NCBI GenBank assembly: GCA_938045805.1
Contig: CALIBL010000096.1
Location: 1-64,000, forward strand
Reading direction: 5' to 3'
Origin: an uncultured Rubripirellula sp.
GTDB lineage: Bacteria; Planctomycetota; Planctomycetia; Pirellulales; Pirellulaceae
Length of the DNA: 64,000 nt
Part shown: positions 38,691 to 48,062 of the stretch, in pieces
Numbering within the stretch: position 1 is the stretch's first letter
Layout: each line of letters starts with the position of its first letter
Translations under genes and position numbers: made by a program
Notes under the pieces: model-generated
Databases searched by the model: none
Seen by the model: only the letters and a program-made list of their open reading frames with translations
Told to the model about the DNA's origin: nothing

Positions 38691-39338
38691 TTGTTTCGAC
38701 AGATTTACCAATGGATAGAATCCAAACTTCCAACGAATCGCCCGAGTGATCTTTCACAATCGCTAGGTCAGGATGGGGCTCTAGGCGAGGCGGGGCATGT
38801 TCGCTTGCGTTGTCGAGTTCAGTTTCCCAAGAAAAATGGTTCACCGCGTTCGCCGTTACCATCGGTCACGGGATCCGTGGTGTCCATTCATGCAGCGACG
38901 ATTTATCAGATGTCTCTGCGACGTCTAAAACTCTTCTCTTCGAAGCGTTGTCAGCAATTGGAAAAGTTGGGCATCGATACGGCTGGAGCATTGGTCGATG
39001 CTGATCCATATTGGATCGCAGGACATTTTTCCGCCAAGAAGAAAGCCGAACGATCGATTCGGCATTACCAGCAAGCCATCCGAGTTGCCGCATCGGTGCC
39101 GGAAATGTTGCCGCATCACGCGAGCCTTCTTTTTCGTATTCATCGAAAACACCGGAAAGGTTTGGCTGCCGAGACTCCGACAAAGTTATTTCGAGATTTA
39201 CAACGTTATTCAGAAAGTACCTCCGGTAGAAAGCACCTGCGGGGAGGAGCTTTACCGCCGGTGGAACGAATCAAAGTCTGGATTGACCACTGTGCAAAAA
39301 CCGAGAGCTTTGAGTTTCAGCAAAGTATGGCTGGGTAG
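38691..39338 (+). CDS. DUF4332-like protein
   Basis: 215 residues. The TTG start at 38691 is supported by GGAGG eight bases upstream. Residues ~75-150 read as helix-hairpin-helix-like DUF4332: LRRLKLFSSKRCQQLEKLGIDTAGALVDADP, with the 'L-x-x-L-G-I-x-T-x-x-x-L' pattern of nonspecific DNA- or protein-binding helical hairpins. The N and C termini are basic and unassigned. No signal peptide, so cytoplasmic. It follows the SbcD/YhaN-like pair by 85 bases on the same strand and could be co-transcribed; a DNA-related role would fit but is inference. Confidence 0.7.
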   Translation: MFRQIYQWIESKLPTNRPSDLSQSLGQDGALGEAGHVRLRCRVQFPKKNGSPRSPLPSVTGSVVSIHAATIYQMSLRRLKLFSSKRCQQLEKLGIDTAGALVDADPYWIAGHFSAKKKAERSIRHYQQAIRVAASVPEMLPHHASLLFRIHRKHRKGLAAETPTKLFRDLQRYSESTSGRKHLRGGALPPVERIKVWIDHCAKTESFEFQQSMAG

Positions 39339-39360
39339 TGATCCTTCGGTTGCTTCAAAC

Positions 39361-40677
39361 TCATCTCAGGTAGATCTTCTGATGGTTTGATTTTGCCAGA
39401 ATCCCCCTGATTTCTAGTAAGCTGACCGATGCGATGACGTTCTGCGCGGGCAGTTGCGTGCGTTGGATGATCGTATCGATCGCAGAGCCGTCAGGAGCGA
39501 TAGCCTCAATGATTTTTTTCTCCGCTGCGCTGCATTCACTGATGTAAGAGGATTTTGTTTGCGACGAGGGTTTTTCAGAAGTGTTTTTGTGATTCTTCGT
39601 CCATGAATTGTGACCCGATAATGAGAGTGTTGGTTGATTTTTTTTCTGATGATTGAACCGAGGAAAGAGAGGGTCACCTGGTAGTTCTTCAAGGATGTCA
39701 TCGATATCTTGCACCAGCTTCGCACCATCACGAATCAGGTCGTTACAGCCTCGGGACATTTCACTTGAGATAGGACCGGGTATCGCCATGACATCGCGAT
39801 TTTGCTCCAACGCGAGTCTCGCCGTGATGAGTGATCCGCTTTTGCGAGGCGCTTCGATCACCAGCGTGATGACGGATAGCCCGCTGATGATTCGATTTCT
39901 TCTGGGGAATGAGTTTTTATTCGGTCTCTGGTTTGGATCGTATTCGCTGAGCATGGTCCCGTGTTGGCGAATTCGTTGAGCAAGTGACCGATTCTCTGGG
40001 GGGTAGACTTGCGCCAGACCGCTACCCAGTACAGCAACGGTTTGACCATTTGATTCAAGGCATGCTTGGTGTGAAATAGAGTCGATTCCTCTCGCTAGTC
40101 CACTAACGATGACAATCCCCGCTTCTGCGAGTTGCTGGGAGATTCGTTTGGCCTGCTGGCATCCGTAAGGTGTGGGATTCCGTGTTCCAACAATCGCCAC
40201 CGCGGGCCGTGCGGTGAAATCCTGATCCCCTTGGTGAAAGAGCACTAGAGGCGCATCCTCGATTTCCCTCAAACGAGCGGGGTAAGAAGGGGAGTTCTTG
40301 CGATGAATTCGGCAAGCATTGCGTTGACACCATTTCAGTATCTCTGAAACTGGGACATTGTTGGGAGCGTTTTGGATCGATTCAACCAGTTTGTTCCCAA
40401 TGCTTGGCACCGAGAGCAATTCTTGACGTGTCGCCCGCATGATCTCCGTTGAATCCTCAAAACGATTGAACAACCGCGTGATGGTTCGTGGGCCGATTCC
40501 AGCGGCCAGTGCCAAGATTAAATCGTTCACAAGCTCCAGATCGTGAAACTCGTTCGCTGCACGGGGACCTTCAGCTCGACGACTCAATCTTTCGCTATGA
40601 CTGGGTTCGATCGGGCAATCAAACTGATCTGGATCAACCGATGAATTATCCGAGATTGCATGATCCGGTCCACGCAT
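39361..40677 (-). CDS. dprA: DNA processing protein DprA (Smf)
   Basis: About 438 residues. DprA loads RecA on incoming single-stranded DNA during transformation. The Rossmann-like core is evident: AIVGTRNPTPYG, VSGLARGIDSISHQACL, AVLGSGLAQVYPPENR, a FPRRNRIISGLS block and GPISSEMSRGCNDLIRDGA. A helix-hairpin-helix-like stretch (LILALAAGIGPRTITRLF) precedes it and a winged-helix DprA C-terminal domain (AAEKKIIEAIAPDG onward) follows. ATG 40677 has GGAAAG nearby; the open frame continues to a TTG at 40719. It converges on the DUF4332 gene with 22 bases between stops. No other competence gene is in the window. Confidence 0.93.
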   Translation of the reverse strand: MRGPDHAISDNSSVDPDQFDCPIEPSHSERLSRRAEGPRAANEFHDLELVNDLILALAAGIGPRTITRLFNRFEDSTEIMRATRQELLSVPSIGNKLVESIQNAPNNVPVSEILKWCQRNACRIHRKNSPSYPARLREIEDAPLVLFHQGDQDFTARPAVAIVGTRNPTPYGCQQAKRISQQLAEAGIVIVSGLARGIDSISHQACLESNGQTVAVLGSGLAQVYPPENRSLAQRIRQHGTMLSEYDPNQRPNKNSFPRRNRIISGLSVITLVIEAPRKSGSLITARLALEQNRDVMAIPGPISSEMSRGCNDLIRDGAKLVQDIDDILEELPGDPLFPRFNHQKKNQPTLSLSGHNSWTKNHKNTSEKPSSQTKSSYISECSAAEKKIIEAIAPDGSAIDTIIQRTQLPAQNVIASVSLLEIRGILAKSNHQKIYLR

Positions 40678-40719
40678 TGAGGGTGTCTTTCCGTTGTGTG
40701 AAAATTGGAGCCGAGTCAA

Positions 40720-41211
40720 TTCCGCTAGGTGAATGAAAGACGCCTACTTGGAAGGTTCAATCCGAGATTTTTGTGGTGGATTGAAGGTCAGCATCTTCTC
40801 GTTGTTCATGGGTCCGAAACCTTTTTACCTCGCTAATATTCGCAGCGTCCGTTTCCCTAGGCAAATCACTTTTGGTTGTCGATACTCGAGAGAATCACGT
40901 TTTGCTTGACTGGTCGCGAGTTAATCACTGACTCCCGGTTCGTCTCCTCGTGCCCAACACGGATGTCGCACATTCACCGCCTGAGGCTATTTGACTGGAT
41001 TGCCTATCTTGGCTGATTTGTTGCCTCTGAGCTGTGAATCGAAGTATCGGTTTAGCTCCAAAACAGCTACGATGTTGCCGTTGGAGCGGGAGAGAGATTG
41101 CGTGATTTTCAATGATTGAGCGAGTCAATTTGCAATAATCCGCTCTAAGTCTCTTTGTCGATGGGTAATCGAGACACTTTTTATCTGGCCAAGACCTGAA
41201 GATTATTTTTC
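40720..41211. other. Intergenic region between dprA and lepB
   Basis: About 490 bases between divergent genes. A 67-codon minus-strand frame at 40925-41128 has no family features and is not accepted as a gene. No tRNA, terminator or riboswitch was recognised. The region should hold promoters for both dprA and lepB. Confidence 0.5.
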
Positions 41212-43251
41212 ATGGGTAAACGAGCTAATCATTCCGGTAGCAATCCGAGTGCTTCGAACGCTCGCAATGAGGGTATAGCTCGCGATCCCGCAGTCGAGCG
41301 AGCGGAGCGATTTCGTGTTGCGGCACAGCGTGAGACGATTGAGGCTTTTGTTGTTGCCTTCATCTTGGCGTTGCTGTTTCGCGCTTTTCTCGCCGAGGCT
41401 TTCGTGATTCCCACCGGTTCGATGGCTCCGACTTTGATGGGGGCCCATAAGGATGTTTCATGTTCGCAGTGCGGAACGTCCTTCCAGTGTGGTGCAAGTC
41501 GTGAACGTAACGGAACAGAATCTAGCTTGGTCGTCGTAGCGGGGGTATGTCCCAATTGTCGTTATGTGAACGGACTAGATTTAAAAGAGAACAAAAATCA
41601 TTTAACGTTCAACGGAGACAGGATTCTCGTCAACAAGTTCACCTACGCTTTAAGTGATCCCGAGCGTTGGGATGTGATTGTTTTCAAATACCCTGGGAAT
41701 CCCAAGCAGAATTACATCAAGCGTCTGGTGGGATTACCCAATGAGACTTTGACGATCCGCCACGGTGATGTTTTTGTCCACCCAACCGGCACCGATGAAT
41801 CCGATCAAATTGTGCGAAAACCTCCCAAGACTCTGCTCGCAATGAGTCATTTGGTGTACGACACCGATCACCAATCAGACACCCTGATTGCCTCGGATTA
41901 TCCGAGCAGATGGCAACCTTGGATGGCTGGTCAGGATGAGGTTCCTACCGACTCATGGAATGTCAAACGCGAGTCCAGTGGTTTGACTGCAGAGGTCACT
42001 GCAGATGATCAGGATCATTGGCTCCGATACTTTCACCGTTGGCCCAGTGATCAGGAGTGGGAACTTGCTGCCGGGGGTGAGTCGCTCGCGGAGGTGGATC
42101 CGTACTCGAGTCGGGCTATCACCGATTTTTATGCCTATGATTCTTATGTCCATGTGAGTTCAGGATATGTCTACCAGCAGCGACCATCGATGATTGCCGG
42201 AGGTCGTGTTGAGCGGATGCTAAACGGTGGCTACTCGAAAGGTGTCTTTTCCGATAGTTATCAGTCCGGGGTCGGTCCGCAGCAATTTGGCAGGCTTTCC
42301 GAATGGGGTGGGCAGGATTCACGCGGTCAGCAGATCGGGCGTGATGGCTTGCACTGGATTGGTGACTTGATCTTTGAAGTCGATCTCGAGACTGGTGCAG
42401 ACTGTAAAACTGTCACGCTCGAGCTCGTTGAGGCCGGTGTGAAGTACCAATGCCTGATCGATTTATCATCGGGACAAGCCTCTCTATCAATTGATTCTGG
42501 AAAGCCGCAACCTTTTGTGAGTGCTACCAGAAAAATAGTGGTGCAGCCAACCGCCGAGACATCGATTCGCGCGGGCCAGCGAGTTTCGCTTCGATTCAGT
42601 AATTGTGACGACCAATTATTGTTGTGGGTTGATGATCGGTTGGTTGATTTTAAAGGGGCAACCACGTTTGATTCATTGTTGTATCGATCGGACGAAGAAA
42701 ACCGTCCTTATTACACCGCGGAGCATCCGCTGGACGCGAGCCCAGCAGCGGTGGCTGTCAGTGGCGGGAAAGCGACGATTCGACATCTGCGAATCGATCG
42801 CGACAAGTATTACATCGCCAATAATGACAGTGATCTAGCGATGGTGGATTACGACATGAGTGAACTTTGGGCCAAAGCTGGTCAGAGTGTTTCGATTAAG
42901 GATTTCCAAGAAGTTTTTGCCGACCCTTCGCTTTGGGATGCGTTTCAGGGCTGGGAGTCACGAAGGCGTGTCTCCTTCGTGATGGGTGCGGATCAGTTTT
43001 TTCCCATGGGTGATAACAGCCCTGAGAGTCTCGATGCTCGTTGTTGGGCTGGCTGGAAGGCACAGACACCAATGCCCCGAGGTTCTTCGAGGAATGAAGC
43101 TGTTAACAAAGATGCTTGGTATTGGTCAGACAAATCATTTGTTCCTCGCGAACTTCTTGTTGGGAAAGCGGTGGTGGTGTTCTGGCCGCACTCTTGGAAT
43201 GCACCAGTTCCCTTTTTGCCAAACTTTAAACGCTTCAAATTGATTCGCTAA
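41212..43251 (+). CDS. lepB: Signal peptidase I with zinc-ribbon and large insertion
   Basis: 679 residues, more than twice a typical signal peptidase I. It cleaves signal peptides from exported proteins at the membrane. One membrane helix (FVVAFILALLFRAFLAEAF), then the catalytic serine in IPTGSMAPTL (Ser70), a four-cysteine ribbon CSQC...CPNC (Cys84, 87, 113, 116), the catalytic lysine in NYIKRLVGLP (Lys170), and the late conserved GDNSPESLDAR (from ~600). Between ~200 and ~590 lies an insertion of about 390 residues with beta-rich, LamG/concanavalin-like character. All catalytic residues are kept, so activity is expected. LptB follows 18 bases downstream, suggesting an operon. Confidence 0.93.
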   Translation: MGKRANHSGSNPSASNARNEGIARDPAVERAERFRVAAQRETIEAFVVAFILALLFRAFLAEAFVIPTGSMAPTLMGAHKDVSCSQCGTSFQCGASRERNGTESSLVVVAGVCPNCRYVNGLDLKENKNHLTFNGDRILVNKFTYALSDPERWDVIVFKYPGNPKQNYIKRLVGLPNETLTIRHGDVFVHPTGTDESDQIVRKPPKTLLAMSHLVYDTDHQSDTLIASDYPSRWQPWMAGQDEVPTDSWNVKRESSGLTAEVTADDQDHWLRYFHRWPSDQEWELAAGGESLAEVDPYSSRAITDFYAYDSYVHVSSGYVYQQRPSMIAGGRVERMLNGGYSKGVFSDSYQSGVGPQQFGRLSEWGGQDSRGQQIGRDGLHWIGDLIFEVDLETGADCKTVTLELVEAGVKYQCLIDLSSGQASLSIDSGKPQPFVSATRKIVVQPTAETSIRAGQRVSLRFSNCDDQLLLWVDDRLVDFKGATTFDSLLYRSDEENRPYYTAEHPLDASPAAVAVSGGKATIRHLRIDRDKYYIANNDSDLAMVDYDMSELWAKAGQSVSIKDFQEVFADPSLWDAFQGWESRRRVSFVMGADQFFPMGDNSPESLDARCWAGWKAQTPMPRGSSRNEAVNKDAWYWSDKSFVPRELLVGKAVVVFWPHSWNAPVPFLPNFKRFKLIR

Positions 43252-43269
43252 ATCAGGAGTCTCAAGAGA

Positions 43270-44145
43270 ATGGATTCTCAAACGATTATGGCTCCGACGA
43301 GAAGTGAGTCGCGTCGATCGGCTGAACCCGTGATGCAGGCGATCGATCTTCAAAAGACCTACGGTCGCAAAAGGGTTGTCGATGGCGTTAACCTGCACGT
43401 GGGACCTTCGGAGATTGTGGGACTCTTGGGGCCCAATGGCGCCGGCAAGTCCACAAGTTTTCGAATGATCTGCGGGATGGTCGAACCAGATCACGGTCGT
43501 GTGTTTCTGGCGGGTAAAGATGTTACAAGTTGGCCAATGTTTCGACGCGCACGAGACGGCCATATGGGTTACCTACCGCAGGAACCAAGCGTTTTTCAGA
43601 AATTGACGGTTGAGCAAAATATCTCATCGCTTCTTGAACTTCGTGGGGCGGATCGTGCAAGGAGAAAGCAACGCACGAATGAACTGCTTGAAGAATTTGG
43701 AATCGATCACAAAAGGAAGGATCTAGCTCATCAATTGAGTGGTGGTTTGCGTCGGCGTTTGGAAATCGCAAGGTGTCTGGTTTCTGATCCAAAGATTGTC
43801 ATGCTTGACGAACCGTTCGCGGGCATTGATCCGAAGACAGTTCAGTCGATTCAAGGAGTGATTGAGCAGTTGCGATCCAGCGGAATTAGTGTTTTGATCA
43901 CAGATCACGCCGCCCGAGACATTTTGGAGACGGTTGATCGCTGTTATGTGATCTATGAGGGGCAGGTGCTCATCGATGAGTCACCCGAGCAGGTCAAACA
44001 GCATCCCAAAGTCCGGCAGGTCTACCTTGGAGATATTGATCGGTCTGGTGATTCCGGTAATCCAACGGTGGCAAGACCGCACTTTCGCTCTGATCGTGGT
44101 AGTCCGACACGTTCACGCCCTTCGTATCGGCGAACCGATCTTTGA
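43270..44145 (+). CDS. lptB: LptB-type ABC transporter ATP-binding protein
   Basis: 291 residues. ATPase motifs: Walker A GPNGAGKST, Q-loop GYLPQEPSVF, signature LSGGLRRRLEIAR, Walker B IVMLDEPFAGIDP and switch His in ITDHAARDIL. The GYLPQEPSVFQKLTVEQNI and DEPFAGIDP phrases are characteristic of LptB, the cytoplasmic motor that extracts lipopolysaccharide for transport to the outer membrane. The last ~35 residues form an extra basic Ser/Arg-rich tail beyond the usual length of ~240. It lies just after lepB on the same strand. LptF/G, LptC and LptA are not in the window. Confidence 0.9.
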   Translation: MDSQTIMAPTRSESRRSAEPVMQAIDLQKTYGRKRVVDGVNLHVGPSEIVGLLGPNGAGKSTSFRMICGMVEPDHGRVFLAGKDVTSWPMFRRARDGHMGYLPQEPSVFQKLTVEQNISSLLELRGADRARRKQRTNELLEEFGIDHKRKDLAHQLSGGLRRRLEIARCLVSDPKIVMLDEPFAGIDPKTVQSIQGVIEQLRSSGISVLITDHAARDILETVDRCYVIYEGQVLIDESPEQVKQHPKVRQVYLGDIDRSGDSGNPTVARPHFRSDRGSPTRSRPSYRRTDL

Positions 44146-44507
44146 TTCGCTTGCCGAATTCAATACCGACAAAGTCGGTCTTTGCTGCACTCGGGAGCCA
44201 CATTGAGGCTTGGGAGTCGAGAAGTGGTCGCTGAAGGGGGAGGCTTCAACTGTCAATGATGGTGAACAAGGCCACATTTTGGATTCGGAGGTGGTCGAGA
44301 TTGGGGCAAAAAATATTTTGCGGCAGGATGTCGGTTTCGTTGCGATAGAAGCTTTGGTAAATTCTCGCCTCAAGCGGTCACGATGCGATTGATGAGCGCT
44401 GTAAATCCGAGTTCACGGAAACGCTAGGTCGCGCACTCGCAGGTCACTCTGGTAAGTTTCTTGTTCTCGCGAGATTGCACCGACTGCTTTGAAAGGATCA
44501 ACGAAAC
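44146..44507. other. Intergenic region between lptB and tRNA-Ser
   Basis: 362 bases. Contains the hairpin at 44165-44179 (listed separately) and probably the tRNA promoter. Small open frames here on both strands (e.g. minus 44113-44373) have no recognisable features and run into lptB, so none is accepted. Confidence 0.5.
44165..44183 (+). terminator. Possible weak terminator after lptB
   Basis: ACCGAC-AAA-GTCGGT is a perfect six-base-pair stem 20 bases after the lptB stop, followed only by CTTTG, so the U-tract is poor. Terminator function is uncertain; it may instead stabilise the 3' end. Confidence 0.35.
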
Positions 44508-44592
44508 GGATGGGTGGCCGAGTGGTCGAAGGCACCAGTCTTGAAAACTGGCGTAGGGCAACCTACCGTGGGTTCGAATCCCACCCCATCCG
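44508..44592 (+). tRNA. tRNA-Ser (anticodon UGA)
   Basis: 85 bases. Acceptor arms GGATGGG (44508-44514) and CCCATCC (44585-44591) pair fully, with discriminator G at 44592. The anticodon arm is CCAGT-CTTGAAA-ACTGG, giving anticodon TGA. A long class II variable arm TAGG-GCAA-CCTA and a T arm GTGGG-TTCGAAT-CCCAC are present. The 3' CCA is not encoded. UGA reads UCA and related serine codons. Confidence 0.97.
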
Positions 44593-44653
44593 CTTTTTCT
44601 CATCTGAACCTGCTCTTCTTGCGTGCACCGATTTCGTGCATTGATTCCGTGCA

Positions 44654-44684
44654 ATAAAAAAACCGCCGGGTTGCTCCAGCGGTT
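44654..44684 (-). terminator. Intrinsic terminator of gltA
   Basis: On the minus strand AACCGCTGG and CCGGCGGTT can form a nine-pair stem (one G-U) around a short loop, followed by a run of seven T. It lies about 30 bases after the citrate synthase stop and between it and the convergent tRNA. Confidence 0.85.
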
Positions 44685-44714
44685 GTTTACAGCTTTTCAA
44701 AGCATACGGCAGGA

Positions 44715-46034
44715 TTAGCTGCGCTTCTCAATCGACACAAAGTCACGCTCGTTGTAGCCGGTATAGATTTGGCGTGGGCGATTGATGCGTTTTGCCGGAT
44801 TCGCGTGCATCTCTCTCCAATGAGCGATCCAACCAGGAAGTCGACCGATCGCAAATAGCACCGTAAACATCTGAACGGGAATGCCAATCGCTCGGTAGAT
44901 GACGCCGGAGTAGAAGTCGACGTTCGGGTAGAGTTTACGCTCGATGAAATATTCGTCTCTGAGGGCCACTTCTTCAAGTTGCTGTGCGACTTCGAACAAT
45001 GGATCGTCGAGTTGAAGCTTATTAAGAAGCTTCTCGCAGCTGGATCGAATGATTGTTGCCCGAGGGTCGCGGTTTTTGTAGACGCGATGTCCAAAGCCCA
45101 TTAGACGGAAATTGTTGTCCTTATCCTTGGCCATATCGACATACTTCTTGACGTTACCACCATCTTTGGCAATTCGGTCGAGCATGTTCACGCAGGCTTC
45201 ATTAGCTCCGCCGTGCAGTGGCCCCCACAGTGCCCCAATCCCAGCCGAGATGGATGCAAAGAGGTTCGCATTGCTACTGCCTACCATTCGGACGGTTGAG
45301 GTGCTGCAGTTCTGCTCGTGGTCTGCGTGGACGATTAGCAAGAGGTTGAGCGCTTCGGCAAAGTCCGGATCAACCAAGTATTCATTTGCGGGTGTGGCGA
45401 ACATCATGTGAAGGAAATTTTCACAGTAGCTCAATTCATTGTTCGGGTAGATGAATGGCTGGCCCATTGACTTTTTGTAGCTGTACGCTGCGATGGTTGG
45501 CAGCTTCGCTAGCAGGCGATCAATCGAAACAGCTACCTGTTCCTCATCCTGTGGGTCCATCGCGTCTTGGTAGAACGTCGATAGGGCTCCCACCACGCTA
45601 CTCAGGATCGCCATTGGGTGAGCGTCACGAGGGAAGCCGTTGTAGAACGACCTCATGTCCTCGTGGATCATGGTGTGTTCCCTAATTCCCGTTCGGAACG
45701 CCTCTGCTTGCTTCGCGGTAGGAAGTTCACCGTGAATCAGCAGATAAGCGGTTTCGATGAAATCAGATTGGGCAGCAAGTTGTTCGATCGGATAACCGCG
45801 GTACCGCAGAATGCCCTTTTCTCCATCAAGGTAGGTGATACCGCTACGGGTGCTACCGGTATTGACGTAGCCTTCATCAAGTGTCACCAAGCCTGTCTTT
45901 GCTCGCAGTTGCGAAATGTCGATTCCTCGTTCGCCCTCCGAGCCCTCGACAACTGGCAACATCAGTTCCTGATCGCCGTAGATCACTTTGATGCTTTCGG
46001 CTTGTTCGACTTCGAGGCGGGCGGGATTTGACAT
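44715..46034 (-). CDS. gltA: Citrate synthase
   Basis: About 439 residues from ATG 46034. It condenses oxaloacetate and acetyl-CoA to citrate, entry to the TCA cycle. Catalytic His in LHGGANEA, His in MGFGHRVYK and Asp in NVDFYSG are all present, with AILSSVVGALSTFY and the C-terminal Arg-rich IYTGYNERDFV typical of the type II (hexameric, Gram-negative-like) enzyme. The open frame extends 12 codons further but without features. A strong terminator follows. The CorC-like gene upstream lies over 230 bases away, so a separate promoter is likely. Confidence 0.97.
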   Translation of the reverse strand: MSNPARLEVEQAESIKVIYGDQELMLPVVEGSEGERGIDISQLRAKTGLVTLDEGYVNTGSTRSGITYLDGEKGILRYRGYPIEQLAAQSDFIETAYLLIHGELPTAKQAEAFRTGIREHTMIHEDMRSFYNGFPRDAHPMAILSSVVGALSTFYQDAMDPQDEEQVAVSIDRLLAKLPTIAAYSYKKSMGQPFIYPNNELSYCENFLHMMFATPANEYLVDPDFAEALNLLLIVHADHEQNCSTSTVRMVGSSNANLFASISAGIGALWGPLHGGANEACVNMLDRIAKDGGNVKKYVDMAKDKDNNFRLMGFGHRVYKNRDPRATIIRSSCEKLLNKLQLDDPLFEVAQQLEEVALRDEYFIERKLYPNVDFYSGVIYRAIGIPVQMFTVLFAIGRLPGWIAHWREMHANPAKRINRPRQIYTGYNERDFVSIEKRS

Positions 46035-46271
46035 CAGCGATTCCAAAATGGCTGTTAGAACGAATTGCAACTATGTTAAGTAGCTTATCCGAGGGGTGTT
46101 GGAAGCTCTCCTTGCCATCAAACCATGGCACCCCCTTCTGGATTTGCTAGCAGTGTAGCGGGGCTGTCCAGAACCGGCAATCAGTTCCTCTCTCTTACTG
46201 GATGAAAGCGGGCGATAAAAATGCACCAAAACCGTGAAAATATGCGGTTATTGGCTCATTTTTCGGTTCGC

Positions 46272-47567
46272 TCAGGTCCCTTGTTCGAGCGGATCGACAG
46301 AATGTCGAATTCGCATCGTTTGAATCTTCTGGTGGTTAGCCTGAAGGATCTCGATTTCGGATTGCCCGATCTGTAGATGTTGGCCAATTTCAGGGATGGT
46401 GCCGACATGATACAGAACGTACCCCGCAATGGTTTCGTAGTCATCGCGTTCAGGGAGATTCCAGCCGGTGATTTCGTTGAGATCATCCATCATGACACGT
46501 CCCTCGACTCGAACCGTATTGGTGTCGATTAATTCGATACCAAACTCTTCCTCTTCGTCTGATTCGTCAACGATTTCACCAACAATTTCTTCGAGCGCAT
46601 CTTCAATCGTGACGACTCCCACCATTTGCTGAAATTCATCAAGAACAATTGCCATGTGGCTGCGGCTATTGAGAAACTCCATCAGCAGCGCTTCAACGTC
46701 ACGATCAACTGGGACTGTCCATGCATGTCGCATCAAGTCGACCAGCGGTTCTTCCGGGATTTTTTGTTGGGCAAAAAACGGAATGAGGTCTTTGACGTAC
46801 AGGATGCCAAGGACTTGGTCGAGCGTTCCATCATACACGGGGAATCGAGTTCGACCCGACTCTACGATCACTTCCAGGATCTTGACCCAGTCCCATGAAA
46901 TATCGAGCCCATCAACATCACCTCGTGGAGTCATGATGTGGCCAATGGTGTCTTCGTGCAGCGTCATGACGCCTTGAATCATGTCCCGAACACCGGGGCC
47001 GAAAAACCCTTCTCGTGTGCCCGCGGTCACGATCGTTCGGATCTCGTCCTCTAATTGCTCCTCCTCTTCATCTTTACTCTCAACGGTACCGGTGACCCTC
47101 CTGGTGATTAGCTCGACAACATGTCCTGGGGCTGCGAGTGGACTCATGAAGATGGAGTTGGCATACCAAAATGGCCAGGTGTGATAGAGAACCCGTCTCG
47201 AAGCAAATCGTGTAACGGCGTCGGGGAGCCAAACGTGAACCATCATCATCATCACAACGGCCCAAACACCCCAGGCGATCAGCGACCAATCGTTGCGGAT
47301 TTCATCGGTTTGATTCGATGTAATGGCAACCGTTCCCGCGATGAGGAATAAGACCGTTCCCATCATGCGAAGGTATTCACTACCGCGAATGGCCGCATCC
47401 TGATGATCCAAGACCGCTCCGAATCTTTCGCGATTACGTTTAAGGCGGCAATAGGCTTCAAATGGACGTCCCGCAAATCGGTCAAGAAGTTCTCCTCCAA
47501 GACCGCCGATGCTGCTGAACAGGAAGCCAATCAGAGAAAGTGTCCACCAGATTTCAGAATGACTCAT
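46272..47567 (-). CDS. CorC/HlyC-like CBS-domain membrane protein
   Basis: About 431 residues. N-terminal membrane helices (~1-150) of CNNM/DUF21-like type are followed by two CBS domains (MTPRGDVDGLDISWDWVKILEVIVESG..., TVPVDRDVEALLMEF) and a C-terminal CorC_HlyC domain (RVMMDDLNEITGWNLP to AGYVLYHVG). Such proteins are linked to magnesium/cobalt homeostasis and bind adenine nucleotides through CBS. ATG 47567 overlaps the ybeY stop as ATGA and has GGGGGAGG directly upstream; a TTG four codons earlier is less likely. It ends the phoH-HD-ybeY-corC set. Confidence 0.92.
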   Translation of the reverse strand: MSHSEIWWTLSLIGFLFSSIGGLGGELLDRFAGRPFEAYCRLKRNRERFGAVLDHQDAAIRGSEYLRMMGTVLFLIAGTVAITSNQTDEIRNDWSLIAWGVWAVVMMMMVHVWLPDAVTRFASRRVLYHTWPFWYANSIFMSPLAAPGHVVELITRRVTGTVESKDEEEEQLEDEIRTIVTAGTREGFFGPGVRDMIQGVMTLHEDTIGHIMTPRGDVDGLDISWDWVKILEVIVESGRTRFPVYDGTLDQVLGILYVKDLIPFFAQQKIPEEPLVDLMRHAWTVPVDRDVEALLMEFLNSRSHMAIVLDEFQQMVGVVTIEDALEEIVGEIVDESDEEEEFGIELIDTNTVRVEGRVMMDDLNEITGWNLPERDDYETIAGYVLYHVGTIPEIGQHLQIGQSEIEILQANHQKIQTMRIRHSVDPLEQGT

Positions 47568-48040
47568 TGCCTCCCCCAATCCGGAGAGAACGCTTCGGTG
47601 AGTTCAACGTTGAGTCTCCTCAAAACCTCCTGCTCGGCTTGCCTCATCTTGAGTCTTGCGTCTGAATCTTGATCGTCCATCCCGGCAATGTGGAGGGTTC
47701 CATGAACGATGTAGAGAGCCAATTCATGCTCGACTTGCCAACTCATTTCTTCAGCGTTTTTCTGGGCCGTCTCAAGGCTCACCACCAATTCCCCGTCGAT
47801 TGTGCTTTCACATGATCCGTAGTCAAAACTGATCACGTCGGTGGGATAGTCGTGTTGAAGGTGATTCCGATTGATTTCGTGAATAGTGGGGTCATCGGTA
47901 ATGCGAACACCAATTTGTCCGCAGTCAAACCCCCGCAATCTTGCGGCAGCCACAACGACCTCGCAGATTCGCTCTGGGGTCAGCGGGCTGCAGATCACGG
48001 GGTCGATGAGAACGTCGACGACGATTTCGTGTTCGGGCAC
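47564..48040 (-). CDS. ybeY: Endoribonuclease YbeY, third zinc ligand His replaced by Asp
   Basis: 158 residues, GTG start. YbeY is a metal-dependent RNase needed for 16S rRNA 3' maturation and ribosome quality control. HLQHDYPTDVISFDY and GELVVSLETA match the family; the active-site block reads HGTLHIAGMDD, where E. coli has H-x3-H-x5-H. The third position is Asp, an alternative zinc ligand. It is 22 bases downstream of the HD phosphohydrolase and overlaps the CorC-like gene. The phoH-HD-ybeY-corC order is widely conserved. Confidence 0.93.
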   Translation of the reverse strand: MPEHEIVVDVLIDPVICSPLTPERICEVVVAAARLRGFDCGQIGVRITDDPTIHEINRNHLQHDYPTDVISFDYGSCESTIDGELVVSLETAQKNAEEMSWQVEHELALYIVHGTLHIAGMDDQDSDARLKMRQAEQEVLRRLNVELTEAFSPDWGRQ

Positions 48041-48062
48041 GTGGTTTAAAGCTGCGATGAAT

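Noticed and set aside
40925-41128. 67-codon minus-strand frame between dprA and lepB
   Set aside because: No start signal, family pattern or plausible composition; region looks non-coding.
44113-44373. 86-codon minus-strand frame after lptB
   Set aside because: Runs antisense into the lptB tail and has no recognisable features.
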